36,528 nt of DNA, taken from Polyangium sp. 15x6. Its GTDB lineage: Bacteria; Myxococcota_A; Polyangia; Polyangiales; Polyangiaceae. Of this stretch, positions 26,152-34,060 are shown one piece after another. Position 1 is the first letter of the stretch. Every line of letters begins with the position of its first letter. The notes beneath the pieces were generated by a model. It did no database searches. It was not told the origin of the DNA and was given only the letters and a program-made list of their open reading frames with translations. The DNA lies in the NCBI RefSeq assembly GCF_029960785.1, contig NZ_JASBQE010000112.1, forward strand, positions 1-36,528. The letters run 5' to 3'. The translations under genes were made by a program, and so were the position numbers.

Positions 26152-26189
26152 CAGATGGCGCGGTAGCACACCCGCGCCCGATGTTCCGC

Positions 26190-27347
26190 TCAGAGCAGGC
26201 AAATGTGCATCAGCGCGACCCCCTCGACGCCGAGGTGCACGATCGTCCCCTGATCACCCACGAGAAACCCATCCACGAGCTCGTAGGCGACGTCGTGGAA
26301 ATCCGCCTGGAAGGGCAATTTCACCCGTTCGATCCGGTCTCTCTCGTCGGCCAGGCGTCCCTGGAACCACACCGTGCCCCGCCGCCCCACGGCCAGCATC
26401 TCGCTGATTCCGCCATAGTGGTTGTGCTCCCTCGCGCGCATCTCTTCCCCCGCGATGAACTCCTTCGCCACGGGCCAGGGCGTGAACGTGGGCGGCGGCC
26501 TGGGCTCGGGCTTGTCCGTCGGCACGGACGAGAGCCAAACCCCGTCGCCCATGAGCTGCGAACCATCGATGACACGCAACGTCGCCTGTGTCGGGGGGGG
26601 ACGCGGAATGCACACGAGCTCCTCGTCCCGGGATTTGCAAAGTACCATCGTCCCTGCCGCGCCCACGGCGCACAGATGGCCTCCGCAGCTCTCGAGGGCG
26701 TACAGATCCGCCGTCGTCCGCGTCTTGACGGTCCGCCAGACGCCCTCGCGCGACCGCTCCACCATCACGCCGCCCGCGCCCACGGCCACGGTCGTCTGGC
26801 CGAGGTGGTGCAATGCGAAGAGATTCGCCGTGGTCCCCGTCGATTCGACCCGCCAAACTCCGGTCGGGTCGCGGAAGACGGCCACCCCGTTCGACCCCAC
26901 CGCGAGGTAGGGCGGGTTTTTCCTTCGCTCTTCCGTGATGCTTTCCCCATTCTCGTCATGGGGCGCCACGACCAGGGCGTGGAGGTCCTCCGTCGTCCCC
27001 GGGTCCTCCTTCTGCCAGCCTGCCTTCGCATCACGCACGAGCGCCGTCCCGTGGTCGCCCACGACGAGCACCCGCCCTTCTCGGATCATGTGGACCGCGC
27101 GCAGCGATTCCGTCGTGCCGCTGTCCTCCCGCTCGAATCGATACAGGTAGCCCGAGGTTTTTCCCCCGTAGGTCTTCTCCGGCGAGTGCCGCGTCTCGAA
27201 GGGCTTCGGATCGTGGCCCAGCGACGCGAGCGGTTTGGGCGTGGGGGGCGGTGGGCCACATCGATCCTCGGAGGCCGGCGTGAGGGCGGGGCTGCACGCC
27301 GCGAGGCCGAGCAGGCTCGCGAGCAAGAAAACGCGTGCCGCCCTCAT
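26190..27347 (-). CDS. Propeller-like repeat lipoprotein
   Basis: 385 residues. Lipoprotein signal FLLASLLGLAAC, Cys18. The mature part contains about six repeats of 45-60 residues, each with a strand carrying [AV]VG-x-x-G or VGDHG (VLVVGDHGTALVRD, YLAVGSNGVAVFRD, VAVGAGGVMVERS, CAVGAAGTMVLCK, LAVGRRGTVWFQG, LVGDQGTIVHLG). The first four are preceded by GTT/RTT-x-x-L-x-A. This periodicity fits a six-bladed beta-propeller of the Ycf48/BNR type. Likely a periplasmic or surface binding scaffold. Its ATG overlaps the preceding lipoprotein stop by 4 bp. Confidence 0.8.
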   Translation of the reverse strand: MRAARVFLLASLLGLAACSPALTPASEDRCGPPPPTPKPLASLGHDPKPFETRHSPEKTYGGKTSGYLYRFEREDSGTTESLRAVHMIREGRVLVVGDHGTALVRDAKAGWQKEDPGTTEDLHALVVAPHDENGESITEERRKNPPYLAVGSNGVAVFRDPTGVWRVESTGTTANLFALHHLGQTTVAVGAGGVMVERSREGVWRTVKTRTTADLYALESCGGHLCAVGAAGTMVLCKSRDEELVCIPRPPPTQATLRVIDGSQLMGDGVWLSSVPTDKPEPRPPPTFTPWPVAKEFIAGEEMRAREHNHYGGISEMLAVGRRGTVWFQGRLADERDRIERVKLPFQADFHDVAYELVDGFLVGDQGTIVHLGVEGVALMHICLL

Positions 27348-28267
27348 TGCGCGACCTCCTCGGCGTCGATCACGTAGACCCCGGCGATCCGGGCCTCGTC
27401 GAGGTGGCTCCCGTTCGGGTTCCGATCGCCGATCCGCGTCGAATCCAGCACCACGAAATGGTCCCCCGCCGGCAGATCGGCCGTGACCTCCACCTCGTAT
27501 TGCCCCGCATCCGCGTGGGCGCACACGACGGGCTTGTCGTGGCAACCGCTCCGGATCTCCAGCGCGGGCTGGAAATGCGCGGCCGCGCGCAGGCGAATGC
27601 GCGCCTTCGCGGCCAAGGAGAGTCGGTGCACGGATCCTCCGCCGAGGAGGCCACACGAGGCGCGCGCGCCCCCCGATTTCGATTCGAACGTCCCGTACGT
27701 GCGCTCTCCCGGACGAACGAGCGGCGCGCTCGCGCAGAGCGGCGCGACGATCGCGGGATCCTCGGGGCGGATCACCGCGGTCTTCGAAGTGTCGCGATCG
27801 ACGCGGAGCGTGTACGTCCCCGCTTCGTCCCAGAGGTTTCCGTCGACCACGACCCAGTAGAGGCCCGGCTCGAACGGGAGCGACAAGGCGACCTTCCCGC
27901 CGGGCCGCGCGGCCTTGCAGCCGATCGCGAGGCGACCTGGGCGCGCCTTTTCTTTTTTGTTCAAGACCTGGATCACGCCATTGAACGTCTCGGGGACGAA
28001 CTCGAAGCGGTAGCTCGCCGCCTCGCGCACCTCGAAGCCATAGAAGTGATCGAGAGCCTGGCCCGCGCGCCCGCCGTTCTTGCAGCTCGAGCCGATGCCA
28101 TAATCCGGCGAGCGCGTGTCCCCGCGCGAAACCTCGCCGAGCTCGAGCGCCCTCTTCGGTTCGGTGAGCATCGGCGTATCCGGAGACGTGTTGATCCGCG
28201 GAACCTTCGCGCACGCCGAGAGCGCGCAGAGGAGCGCAGCGAGCAGAGGGGCGGGGGAGATCTTCAT
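27344..28267 (-). CDS. Lipoprotein with beta-sandwich-like domains, first gene of a lipoprotein pair
   Basis: 307 residues from the ATG at 28267, which gives LLAALLCALSAC and lipidated Cys19. The frame is open to 28531, but that extension is the translated repeat region (copy A), so it is not coding. The body has strand-rich segments such as HFYGFEVREAASYRFEFVP, LYWVVVDGN and AGTYTLRVDRD, then GQYEVEVTADLPAGDHFVVLD, resembling pre-peptidase C-terminal (PPC)-like or similar secreted beta domains. Translationally coupled to the propeller-like lipoprotein (ATGA overlap). Function unknown; probably outer-membrane associated. Confidence 0.8.
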   Translation of the reverse strand: MKISPAPLLAALLCALSACAKVPRINTSPDTPMLTEPKRALELGEVSRGDTRSPDYGIGSSCKNGGRAGQALDHFYGFEVREAASYRFEFVPETFNGVIQVLNKKEKARPGRLAIGCKAARPGGKVALSLPFEPGLYWVVVDGNLWDEAGTYTLRVDRDTSKTAVIRPEDPAIVAPLCASAPLVRPGERTYGTFESKSGGARASCGLLGGGSVHRLSLAAKARIRLRAAAHFQPALEIRSGCHDKPVVCAHADAGQYEVEVTADLPAGDHFVVLDSTRIGDRNPNGSHLDEARIAGVYVIDAEEVAQ

Positions 28268-28340
28268 GAAGCCGGCGCCATCTTGCCCGGGACGACGGAG
28301 CGCGTCCACGAGGAAGGCCTGAGCATTGGTCTCATCTGGG

Positions 28341-28455
28341 AGGCGCTTCGCCGGGGCGCTGCCCCGGTCCCCGCGGGGGCTATCCGCCCCTCGACCCGGA
28401 CCAGGGCAAGCCCTGGACTCGGGGTGGAAGAACTGCGCTCCGCGCAGTTCTTCCA
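28341..28455 (+). repeat. Multi-hairpin repeat, copy A (diverged)
   Basis: About 115 bp matching copies B and C in order and fold. Hairpins: CCGGGGC/GCCCCGG (28351-28367); a weaker GGGGC/GCCCC; CCAGGGC/GCCCTGG (28401-28416); and a 14-bp stem TGGAAGAACTGCGC/GCGCAGTTCTTCCA (28425-28455) with loop TCC. Compared with B and C, base changes in three stems occur as matched pairs, so folding is kept. Directly after, 28450-28459 can instead pair with 28462-28471 (CTTCCAACGG/CCGTTGGAAG), competing with the last stem. It lies 74 bp upstream of, and antisense to, the lipoprotein gene at 28267. Confidence 0.85.
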
Positions 28456-28532
28456 ACGGGGCCGTTGGAAGACCAGGGACAGCGTTGCCGATCAAAAGGT
28501 CAGCGCGGCTGTCTTGGTTGGCAGGGGTCATT

Positions 28533-28660
28533 CCTCGGCCTGTTCGATGAACTGCGCATCGCGCAGTTCATCGACCCCGGGTCCAGCGCTTGCGCTGGTC
28601 CGGGTCCAGGGGCGGACAGCCCCTGGTGGGGGCTGGGGCGAAGCCCCAGCGAAGCGGCTT
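28533..28660 (-). repeat. Multi-hairpin repeat, copy B (inverted)
   Basis: 128 bp, reverse complement of copy C with five differences by my count. Stems: 28544-28557/28561-28574 (14 bp, TCGATGAACTGCGC), CCAGCGC/GCGCTGG, CCAGGGGC/GCCCCTGG and CTGGGGC/GCCCCAG. On the minus strand it begins at the very stop codon of the gene at 28660-29544 (one base shared), so it would be the 3' end of that transcript. With copy A it forms a large imperfect inverted repeat around a 77-bp centre. Confidence 0.88.
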
Positions 28661-29544
28661 CAGCTCTCGCCCACCGCCTCCTCCAGCTCGGCCACACGCG
28701 CGGCGAGCTCCGCGTCGGCCTTCCTGGCCGCCTGGAGCTCGGCCTTCTTTTGCGACTTCTCCGCGTCGGCCCTGGCGCGCGCGAGGGCTTCCTCTTGTGC
28801 GACCATCTCGTCGCGCTGCTTCTTCATGACATTGAGCTCCACCTCGGCTGCCGCGATGCGCCGGTCGAGCTCTTTCACGGAGAGCCGCTCCGCGCTCGAT
28901 CCCTGACGGAAGAAGGAATTGGCCCAGCCGGTGCCGAGCTCGGGCGTCTTGTGCTGGATCTCGCCGAGCTTGCCGTGGAGCGATTTCCGCAGCGCATTGA
29001 ACGCGTCGACGCACTGCTTGCGCGGGCCGAGGGTCCGGAAATCGGCGATCTTCTGGCCGACGGTCGCCTGCGCCGTGGTCCTCTGATCGGCGTGCTCCAC
29101 GAGCTGCGCGAGCTCGGCCCCGATCGCCTGGAGTTGCTTGCTCGATGCCGCCTGAAGAGAAGGGGGCCAGTGGCGCATGGTATCGAGCTGCCCGCCGAGG
29201 ATGGGGCGTTTGAGCTCGCTCGGCCTCAGGCTCGCGAAGTAATGGACGTACGGCAGGGCGCCGCGGTCGTTCTTCGACTCGATGAGGGTCAGGGCGGAGA
29301 TGGCGTCGGTCAGCCGATCGAGGTCGTCGTCCACGAACTCGACGGCGGCGTTCGCCGCGAAGCGCTCGCCGATCAGCGTGAGCTCCTCCATCAAGGTCGC
29401 GTCGAGCTGCGGGCGGAAGGCATCGAGCTCGATCACGAGCGACGCCGCGAGCGGGTGCGATACGAGGTGCCCGCGTGTGAAAAAGAACTCTTCATACAGC
29501 GTGAGAATGCCCGTCCGTGCGACGAGCGTGACAATTCCAGCCAT
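28660..29544 (-). CDS. Unknown protein with C-terminal coiled coil
   Basis: 294 residues, not recognised. The first about 215 residues look globular and mostly helical (AASLVIELDAFRPQL, DRLTDAISALTLIES). The last about 75 form a charged heptad-like helix (LDRRIAAAEVELNVMKKQRD to AELAARVAELEEAV), a strong coiled-coil candidate. The start MAGIVTLVARTGILTLYEEFFF has no signal peptide. GGGTG sits about 6 bp before the ATG. The stop codon abuts repeat copy B. It could be a structural or scaffold protein; no catalytic motif was seen. Confidence 0.7.
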   Translation of the reverse strand: MAGIVTLVARTGILTLYEEFFFTRGHLVSHPLAASLVIELDAFRPQLDATLMEELTLIGERFAANAAVEFVDDDLDRLTDAISALTLIESKNDRGALPYVHYFASLRPSELKRPILGGQLDTMRHWPPSLQAASSKQLQAIGAELAQLVEHADQRTTAQATVGQKIADFRTLGPRKQCVDAFNALRKSLHGKLGEIQHKTPELGTGWANSFFRQGSSAERLSVKELDRRIAAAEVELNVMKKQRDEMVAQEEALARARADAEKSQKKAELQAARKADAELAARVAELEEAVGES

Positions 29545-30099
29545 GACGGCACCCTAACGCGGCACACAAGCGGGGAGCAACACAAAACTGGACGGACAAC
29601 GTGCGTCGAGCCTCGCCGGGGGATTTGCGGCGGCCGGAGGGCCGAGGTGCGCGACGCGGGGTGGATTCGGGCGGCCGACTGGCTCCCGTCGAGGGGCGAC
29701 GCGGGGCGGGGGGCGTCGGACTGGCTTCCGTCGAGGGTCGGCGGGGCGCGGTGAGGGCCGAACTGGCTCCCGTCGAGGGGCGACGGGGGGCGTGGAGGAT
29801 GGGACTTCGTTCGGTCGAGGGCACGCGGCGGGGGTTCGGGCGGGGATCGGGGACCGGCGGCGCTTTGCGGGCGGGGGAGGGGCGGCGGGCCGTGGGCCGT
29901 GAGGCGCGGCGCGGCGGGGCAGGTGGGCCAAGGAGGAGCGCGGACGTCGCCGACGCGATTCGGGGGGACGCAGGGGCGGGTGGAAGGTGCGCGGGAGGCG
30001 GCGGGCCGAGCGAGAGGGACGAGGGACGGTGCTGTGAGTCGACATCCTGCTATGCATTCCCGTCGTAGCTCGAGCCGTGCGTAACATGCTGTCACCAAA
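29545..30099. other. GC-rich intergenic stretch without a convincing gene
   Basis: A 555-bp gap between divergently transcribed genes. Several frames are open only because the sequence is extremely G/C-biased; none has a start, ribosome-binding site and protein-like composition together. It contains a degenerate 42-bp tandem repeat (listed separately). The right part, near 30040-30090, is less biased and probably holds the promoter of the gene at 30100, but I cannot point to clear boxes. Confidence 0.6.
29652..29819. repeat. Four degenerate 42-bp tandem repeats
   Basis: Four units share a core close to CTGGCTCCCGTCGAGGG on the plus strand (for example ACTGGCTCCCGTCGAGG, ACTGGCTTCCGTCGAGG). 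Read on the minus strand, one frame gives 14-residue units beginning LDGSQ or LDRTK. That frame lacks a signal, start or plausible fold, so I treat the repeat as non-coding. It is not a CRISPR: the units are adjacent with no unique spacers. Confidence 0.6.
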
Positions 30100-31668
30100 A
30101 TGCCTGCCGTACGCGACTTCATCGGTTCACGGGGCCTCCTTTCCGCATGGGTGGGGCCCGCCGGGCTTCTTCTCCGTGCAGCCCTCCTGTCCCTTGCAGC
30201 GTGCGGCGGGGAACCCGTCTTCACGAAGCTCTTCACGAGCGAGCACTTCGATTACTACGTGGAAGAGGGAGCCACCCCGCCGTGCGACGGCGCAGCCCAG
30301 TGGCTCGAGCGCTACTACAGCGCGAACGCCAAGTTCCTGGGCGCGACCCTCCCACCCGGCGAGAGAATCCAATACTACCTCGTTCGAAACAAGGAGTCGC
30401 TTCTTCCATGCCCTCCTGACGCGCCTGCCTGTGCGGATGGTACGACGATTTACGCCTTCAGACCTCTGCATCTTCACGAGATTGTGCATGCCAATGCCTC
30501 TCTCATGGGAAACCCGCCGGCCCTTTTTACCGAGGGTCTCGCCGAGGTCCTCAGTTGCCCCACGACGACCGACAGCGAAGGACCCCTCGATACGTCCGAA
30601 CCCATCGAGACGCTGGTGGAAACACGAGCTTTCAATGACTGGCGCGTAGCGAACGGCTTCGGGGTGTACAACACGAGCGCGAGTTTCGTGCGATTTCTCA
30701 TCGACGAGTTCGGCTCGTCGCGCTTCTTGTCGTTCTATGCGCGTGTGCCGTGGGATGCGTCTCGTCAGGAGATCGAAGCCGTGTTTCAGGCCGAATTTGG
30801 GGTTCGCCTCGATGAGGCGTTCTCAGCTTGGCGGATGGAACCACTTCGATACTTCGGTGACAAGTGTCTCAGAGTCATGGATTGCGATCCGAGCATGCCG
30901 TCGCTGACCGACACCGACGTAACGTTAAGCTGTGGACCTTGGGGCGGCTTCATGCAGACGCAGGAGGCGCTCCTTCGGTTCGAGGTCCCGAACGATCGCA
31001 TCCTCCATGTCACGGTGGCTCCTGTCCCGACGGATCCGTACTTCTCGTCGAGCGTCCGCTTCTATCGATGTGCCGGCGGCGATGCCGTCGGCGACTTCAG
31101 CAGTACCGCCGGGACTCGTGTGAGCGCAGATCGGAACTGGCACATCGATCCTGCGCAGCCGGGGAGCGCCTTTGCGCTGGACGTGCCGCCGGGCGAATAC
31201 GTGGCATGGTTCGCGGGCATTGCACCTGAAGAAATTCGGATTCATCTCGACGCCGAGGAGCGGCTGAGCCCGATGAGGAATCCCGCCTGCCAACCGGCGG
31301 AGGAGCCGCTCGCTCTGGACGACAAGCATCCGACGACGCTGACGACCCGATGGATCGAACGGCCTTGCCAGGGGCCGTGGTGCCCAGGACAAAGCTGGGA
31401 CGTGTCGATCGGGACGACGGGAGGAGCGCTGGAGGCACGAGTCATCACCCCCATCAAGGGACCGAATTTCTCCCCAGGCGAGCTCTACATCTGCTCGGAG
31501 CCGTGCCCGGAGGACACGAGCCATTGCGAGATCCTCGCATTGGACCCGGAAGGCCGTCCCGTCCGGTCGACGCAGACGTTCGAGCCCGGCACCGTGTTGC
31601 ACCTGGGCGCACCGGCGGCGCCGTTCGCAGATCGCTTTGCCGTGCAGCTGCGCGTCGCTCCGGAATAG
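30100..31668 (+). CDS. Lipoprotein with gluzincin-like HExxH site (putative secreted metallopeptidase)
   Basis: 522 residues. A lipoprotein signal ends LLSLAAC (Cys35). Residues 126-130 read HEIVH and are followed by ALFTEGLAEVLS with Glu145; the HExxH plus downstream E in an FTEGLAE-type helix is the gluzincin zinc pattern. The N-terminal about 280 residues thus look like a metallopeptidase domain; the rest is Cys-containing and beta-rich (GGALEARVITPIKGP). Family not identified; a non-peptidase zinc protein is possible. The codon bias is weaker and GC lower than in most neighbours, so the gene may be of foreign or relaxed origin (inference by eye). Confidence 0.75.
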   Translation: MPAVRDFIGSRGLLSAWVGPAGLLLRAALLSLAACGGEPVFTKLFTSEHFDYYVEEGATPPCDGAAQWLERYYSANAKFLGATLPPGERIQYYLVRNKESLLPCPPDAPACADGTTIYAFRPLHLHEIVHANASLMGNPPALFTEGLAEVLSCPTTTDSEGPLDTSEPIETLVETRAFNDWRVANGFGVYNTSASFVRFLIDEFGSSRFLSFYARVPWDASRQEIEAVFQAEFGVRLDEAFSAWRMEPLRYFGDKCLRVMDCDPSMPSLTDTDVTLSCGPWGGFMQTQEALLRFEVPNDRILHVTVAPVPTDPYFSSSVRFYRCAGGDAVGDFSSTAGTRVSADRNWHIDPAQPGSAFALDVPPGEYVAWFAGIAPEEIRIHLDAEERLSPMRNPACQPAEEPLALDDKHPTTLTTRWIERPCQGPWCPGQSWDVSIGTTGGALEARVITPIKGPNFSPGELYICSEPCPEDTSHCEILALDPEGRPVRSTQTFEPGTVLHLGAPAAPFADRFAVQLRVAPE

Positions 31669-31931
31669 AAGCCATCCGGCGGGTCAGCCTGTAAGAACCC
31701 AACCGACGAGGTCATCCTCCCAGCAGCATATTAGGCAGATCAGGCTCATGCCGCGCTCGGGCAGACTTCATTGTTCGAGCGAAATGTCCCGGCCGGGGGA
31801 CCTCATGTGCTCGAGAGAGACCTCACGAAGAGAATACCGGAGCAGCGGCAGGGGAGTTAGGCGACAGCTCTCGCTGCGTGAAAACTGGCCATGGTAGATG
31901 ACGGATGACGACTTCGAGCCCAGGCCGGATC
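31669..31931. other. Intergenic region between the gluzincin-like gene and the cassette-like genes
   Basis: 263 bp, no gene seen. Core-like heptamers occur (ACCCAAC at 31697-31703 and GTTAGGC at about 31856-31862), but the DNA between them does not fold with matching inner arms, so I do not call an attC here. It may contain the left boundary of the cassette-like segment. Confidence 0.4.
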
Positions 31932-32588
31932 TCAATCAGCCGGTCGGTGGCTTGCCTTGTAAACCGCCAATTGAGCGTCGAAAGCCCGCTTGTAGGCGGG
32001 CCGCGCTTCGCCGCGGGCGACATAGGCGGCCAGGTTCGGAAATTCGTTCAGAATGCCCGATGATTTCAGCCTGAGCAGCACCGACACCATCATCAGGTCG
32101 CCCGCGCTGAACGCACCGTCGAGCCATTCGGCATCGCCCAGGCGAGCGGAAAGTCGTTTCAGCTGGTTGCGGACGCGATCCTCGACCAGAGGCAGACGTT
32201 CCTCGAACCAGCTCTTGTCGCCCTCCAGGAGTCTGGCGTTTCCGAGTTCGAGGATCGGCGGCTCCACCGTGTTGAGCGCGGCGAACATCCAAGTGATCGC
32301 GCGCGCCCGCGCGTTGGCATCGTCCGGCAGCAGGCCCGCATGGCGATTGGCGATATGGAAGACGATCGCGCCCGTCTCGAACAGGGCGAGATCGCCTTCC
32401 TCGTAAGTCGGAATCTGGCCGAAAGGATGAAGCGCCAGATGCGCGGGTTCCTTCATCGCGCGAAACGAAACAAGGCGAACCTCGTAAGGCTGGCCCACTT
32501 CTTCAAGCGCCCAGCGAACGCGCGTATCACGCGCCAGTCCCCTGCCGCCGTCGGGTGACCGCTCAAAGGCGGTGATGGTGATGGTCAT
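31932..32588 (-). CDS. Glutathione S-transferase family protein
   Basis: 218 residues preceded by a strong AAGGAGGAGC ribosome-binding site. The N-terminal thioredoxin-like domain has the cis-Pro region FGQIPTYEEGDLALFETGAIVFHI, and the all-helical C-terminal domain has the GST motif FSAGDLMMVSVLLRL. GSTs conjugate glutathione to electrophiles. Base composition is less GC-rich than the chromosomal genes and the codon use differs, which suggests acquisition. It is the last of four minus-strand, cassette-like genes. Confidence 0.88.
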   Translation of the reverse strand: MTITITAFERSPDGGRGLARDTRVRWALEEVGQPYEVRLVSFRAMKEPAHLALHPFGQIPTYEEGDLALFETGAIVFHIANRHAGLLPDDANARARAITWMFAALNTVEPPILELGNARLLEGDKSWFEERLPLVEDRVRNQLKRLSARLGDAEWLDGAFSAGDLMMVSVLLRLKSSGILNEFPNLAAYVARGEARPAYKRAFDAQLAVYKASHRPAD

Positions 32589-32649
32589 CGTGAGGCTCCT
32601 CCTTGGCGAAAATCATCGGTCGCGGGGCAGCGTGCTCCGTCGGTCTGCA

Positions 32650-32730
32650 ATACAACACGTAGTTGGGCGGTACCGCTGTACGGTGCCGCGTCGGTCCGCA
32701 TTTCGGTCGGCCTCAGGGCATGCGTTGGGC
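32650..32730 (-). other. Candidate attC-like site or remnant
   Basis: On the minus strand GCCCAAC (32730-32724) starts 28 bp after the stop codon of the frameshifted membrane gene, and GTTGTAT (32656-32650) ends the segment; the spacers GCATG/TACGT are 5 bp each. An internal hairpin GCGG-x-ACCG/CGGT-x-CCGC is present. The second stem is poor and the terminal box is off consensus, so this is a degenerate site or a remnant. Confidence 0.4.
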
Positions 32731-32758
32731 GGTTCTGTCTTCCAATGCGGGTGGAGCC

Positions 32759-33875
32759 TCACCGCTCTCGCAGCGATTCGAGCGCGCGCGCCACCGCTGG
32801 GAAGCGCGCGGCGAGGGTGCGCTCGATCCATCGGTTCCCCAGGGTGATCGCGAGGAACAGAGGACCCAAGAGGCAAACGGCTTCGATCGTCGTGCGTGCG
32901 GCCGGGTAGAGAGCGTAGGCGAGGGCGAGGGCGAGCACGCCGGCGAGCAGCACCACGCCGGCGTGCCACAGCGACCAGCGCGGCCTCGTCGGCAGATGCG
33001 GCAGATAGGGCGTGACCTCGAGGAGTCCGCGCTCCACCGCGGACTTGCAGGCCAGAGGCGGCAGCGCCACGAATAGGTGATTGTCTCCGTGGGTCTCGAC
33101 GGAGAACAGGCGCAGCTCGCATCCCAGCGCGTGGGGCGCGGGCATTGCAGAGGTCGACGAAATCGAAGACATCCATGGTCTCTTCGCTCTCCCTCCAGGC
33201 GCGGAGCGCGGCGTCGAAGCACGCGTCCTCTGGCACGCCGATCATCTTCGGCAGCTCTTCCCAGGCGTCCACGTCCCGGTGGTCGAAGCTGTGAACCCAT
33301 CGCTTCCCCTTGTGAGTGGCGAGGTCGTCGGAGCCACTGGCGGCGTCGAGCAGCAACCACACCTCCTCGGAGCCGCTCTCGTCGAACTGCCATCGGCCCT
33401 CGCTCGTGTCGTACTCGGCCCAGGATTTCAGGCCCTCGCCGACCTCGTCCACGAAATCGTCACGGGAGACCCCGCGGAGCCGTCCCGTCACCGCCGCGAA
33501 GTTGGTGATCCAGGTGGAAAGCCGGTACTGCCGCGCCGCCGGGCGCGCCCCGAAGACCTCGAGCATGGGGCCGAGGTGGGGGGCCCGGGCCACGAGCGCC
33601 TGCTCCACGCCGGCCCGTAGCGAGGCGAGCCTTGCGACCTCGACGACGTCGAGCGCCACGCTCGGGTTGCGCCGGGTGAGCGAGGGGATGGCTTTGCCTG
33701 CAAGCGACGTCAGCCCGCGGAGGAGCGCGCTCACCTCGCCGTCCGGCAGGACGCGCCCGTCCACCATCCCGGCAATCCGGAGCTGCCGGAAGCGCTCCGA
33801 TAGCTCGAAGGCGAAGGCCTCGGGCGCACGCGTGTAAAGGGTGACGCGCAGTTGAAGCAGGATCGGGGGAGCCAC
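32759..33875 (-). pseudogene. Membrane protein gene of unknown function broken by a single-base frameshift
   Basis: From a GTG at 33875, a protein-like frame runs to ETMDVFDFVDLCNARAP, then continues meaningfully only in another frame (HALGCELRLFSVETHGDNHLFV to RALESLRER, stop at 32759). One surplus G in the GGGG run at 33133-33136 (C on the coding strand) would explain it. Restored length is about 371 residues: soluble N-terminal part, then two hydrophobic segments (WHAGVVLLAGVLALALAYAL and AVCLLGPLFLAITLG). Not recognised. Could be a true pseudogene, a sequencing error or programmed slippage. The start lies 10 bp after a GTTAGGT core box, as in integron cassettes. Confidence 0.75.
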
Positions 33876-33885
33876 GGCGCGCGAA

Positions 33886-33892
33886 ACCTAAC
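33886..33892 (-). other. Integron-like core box GTTAGGT
   Basis: GTTAGGT on the minus strand fits the GTTRRRY recombination core and is 10 bp before the GTG of the frameshifted membrane gene. The partner box expected near the SMI1/KNR4 stop (34061) is not clear: around 34033 only a weak AAC-containing match is seen. The region 33893-34060 holds no gene. Confidence 0.45.
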
Positions 33893-34060
33893 AGGTCTCT
33901 GCACCCTTTGCGACCGGCAGGACGCCGTGCCGACGGGAGCGCGAGGCTTCTGCCGATGGCCCTCTCGCGGCCTCTCGGCTCAGCCCCAGCCGGAACGAAG
34001 CTGCCGCGGGCCGGGCTGCCGAGCGCAGCGAGGTTGTCCGAACCGTCGGCGAGCGCGACT

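Noticed and set aside
26152-26202. Longer TetR start (TTG at 26202)
   Set aside because: No ribosome-binding site, overlaps the previous gene, and the added residues are not part of the TetR fold.
28268-28531. N-terminal extension of the lipoprotein gene at 27344-28267
   Set aside because: It translates repeat copy A; a proper signal peptide begins at 28267.
29652-29819. CRISPR array
   Set aside because: Units are directly adjacent and degenerate, with no unique spacers; no cas genes nearby.
29554-30087. Possible Pro/Arg-rich protein on the minus strand (and a Gly/Arg-rich one on the plus strand)
   Set aside because: Both arise from the G-biased 42-bp tandem repeats; no ribosome-binding site or domain.
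31697-31862. Fifth attC at the left end of the cassette-like segment
   Set aside because: Only the terminal heptamers match; inner arms do not pair and the length (about 165 bp) is excessive.
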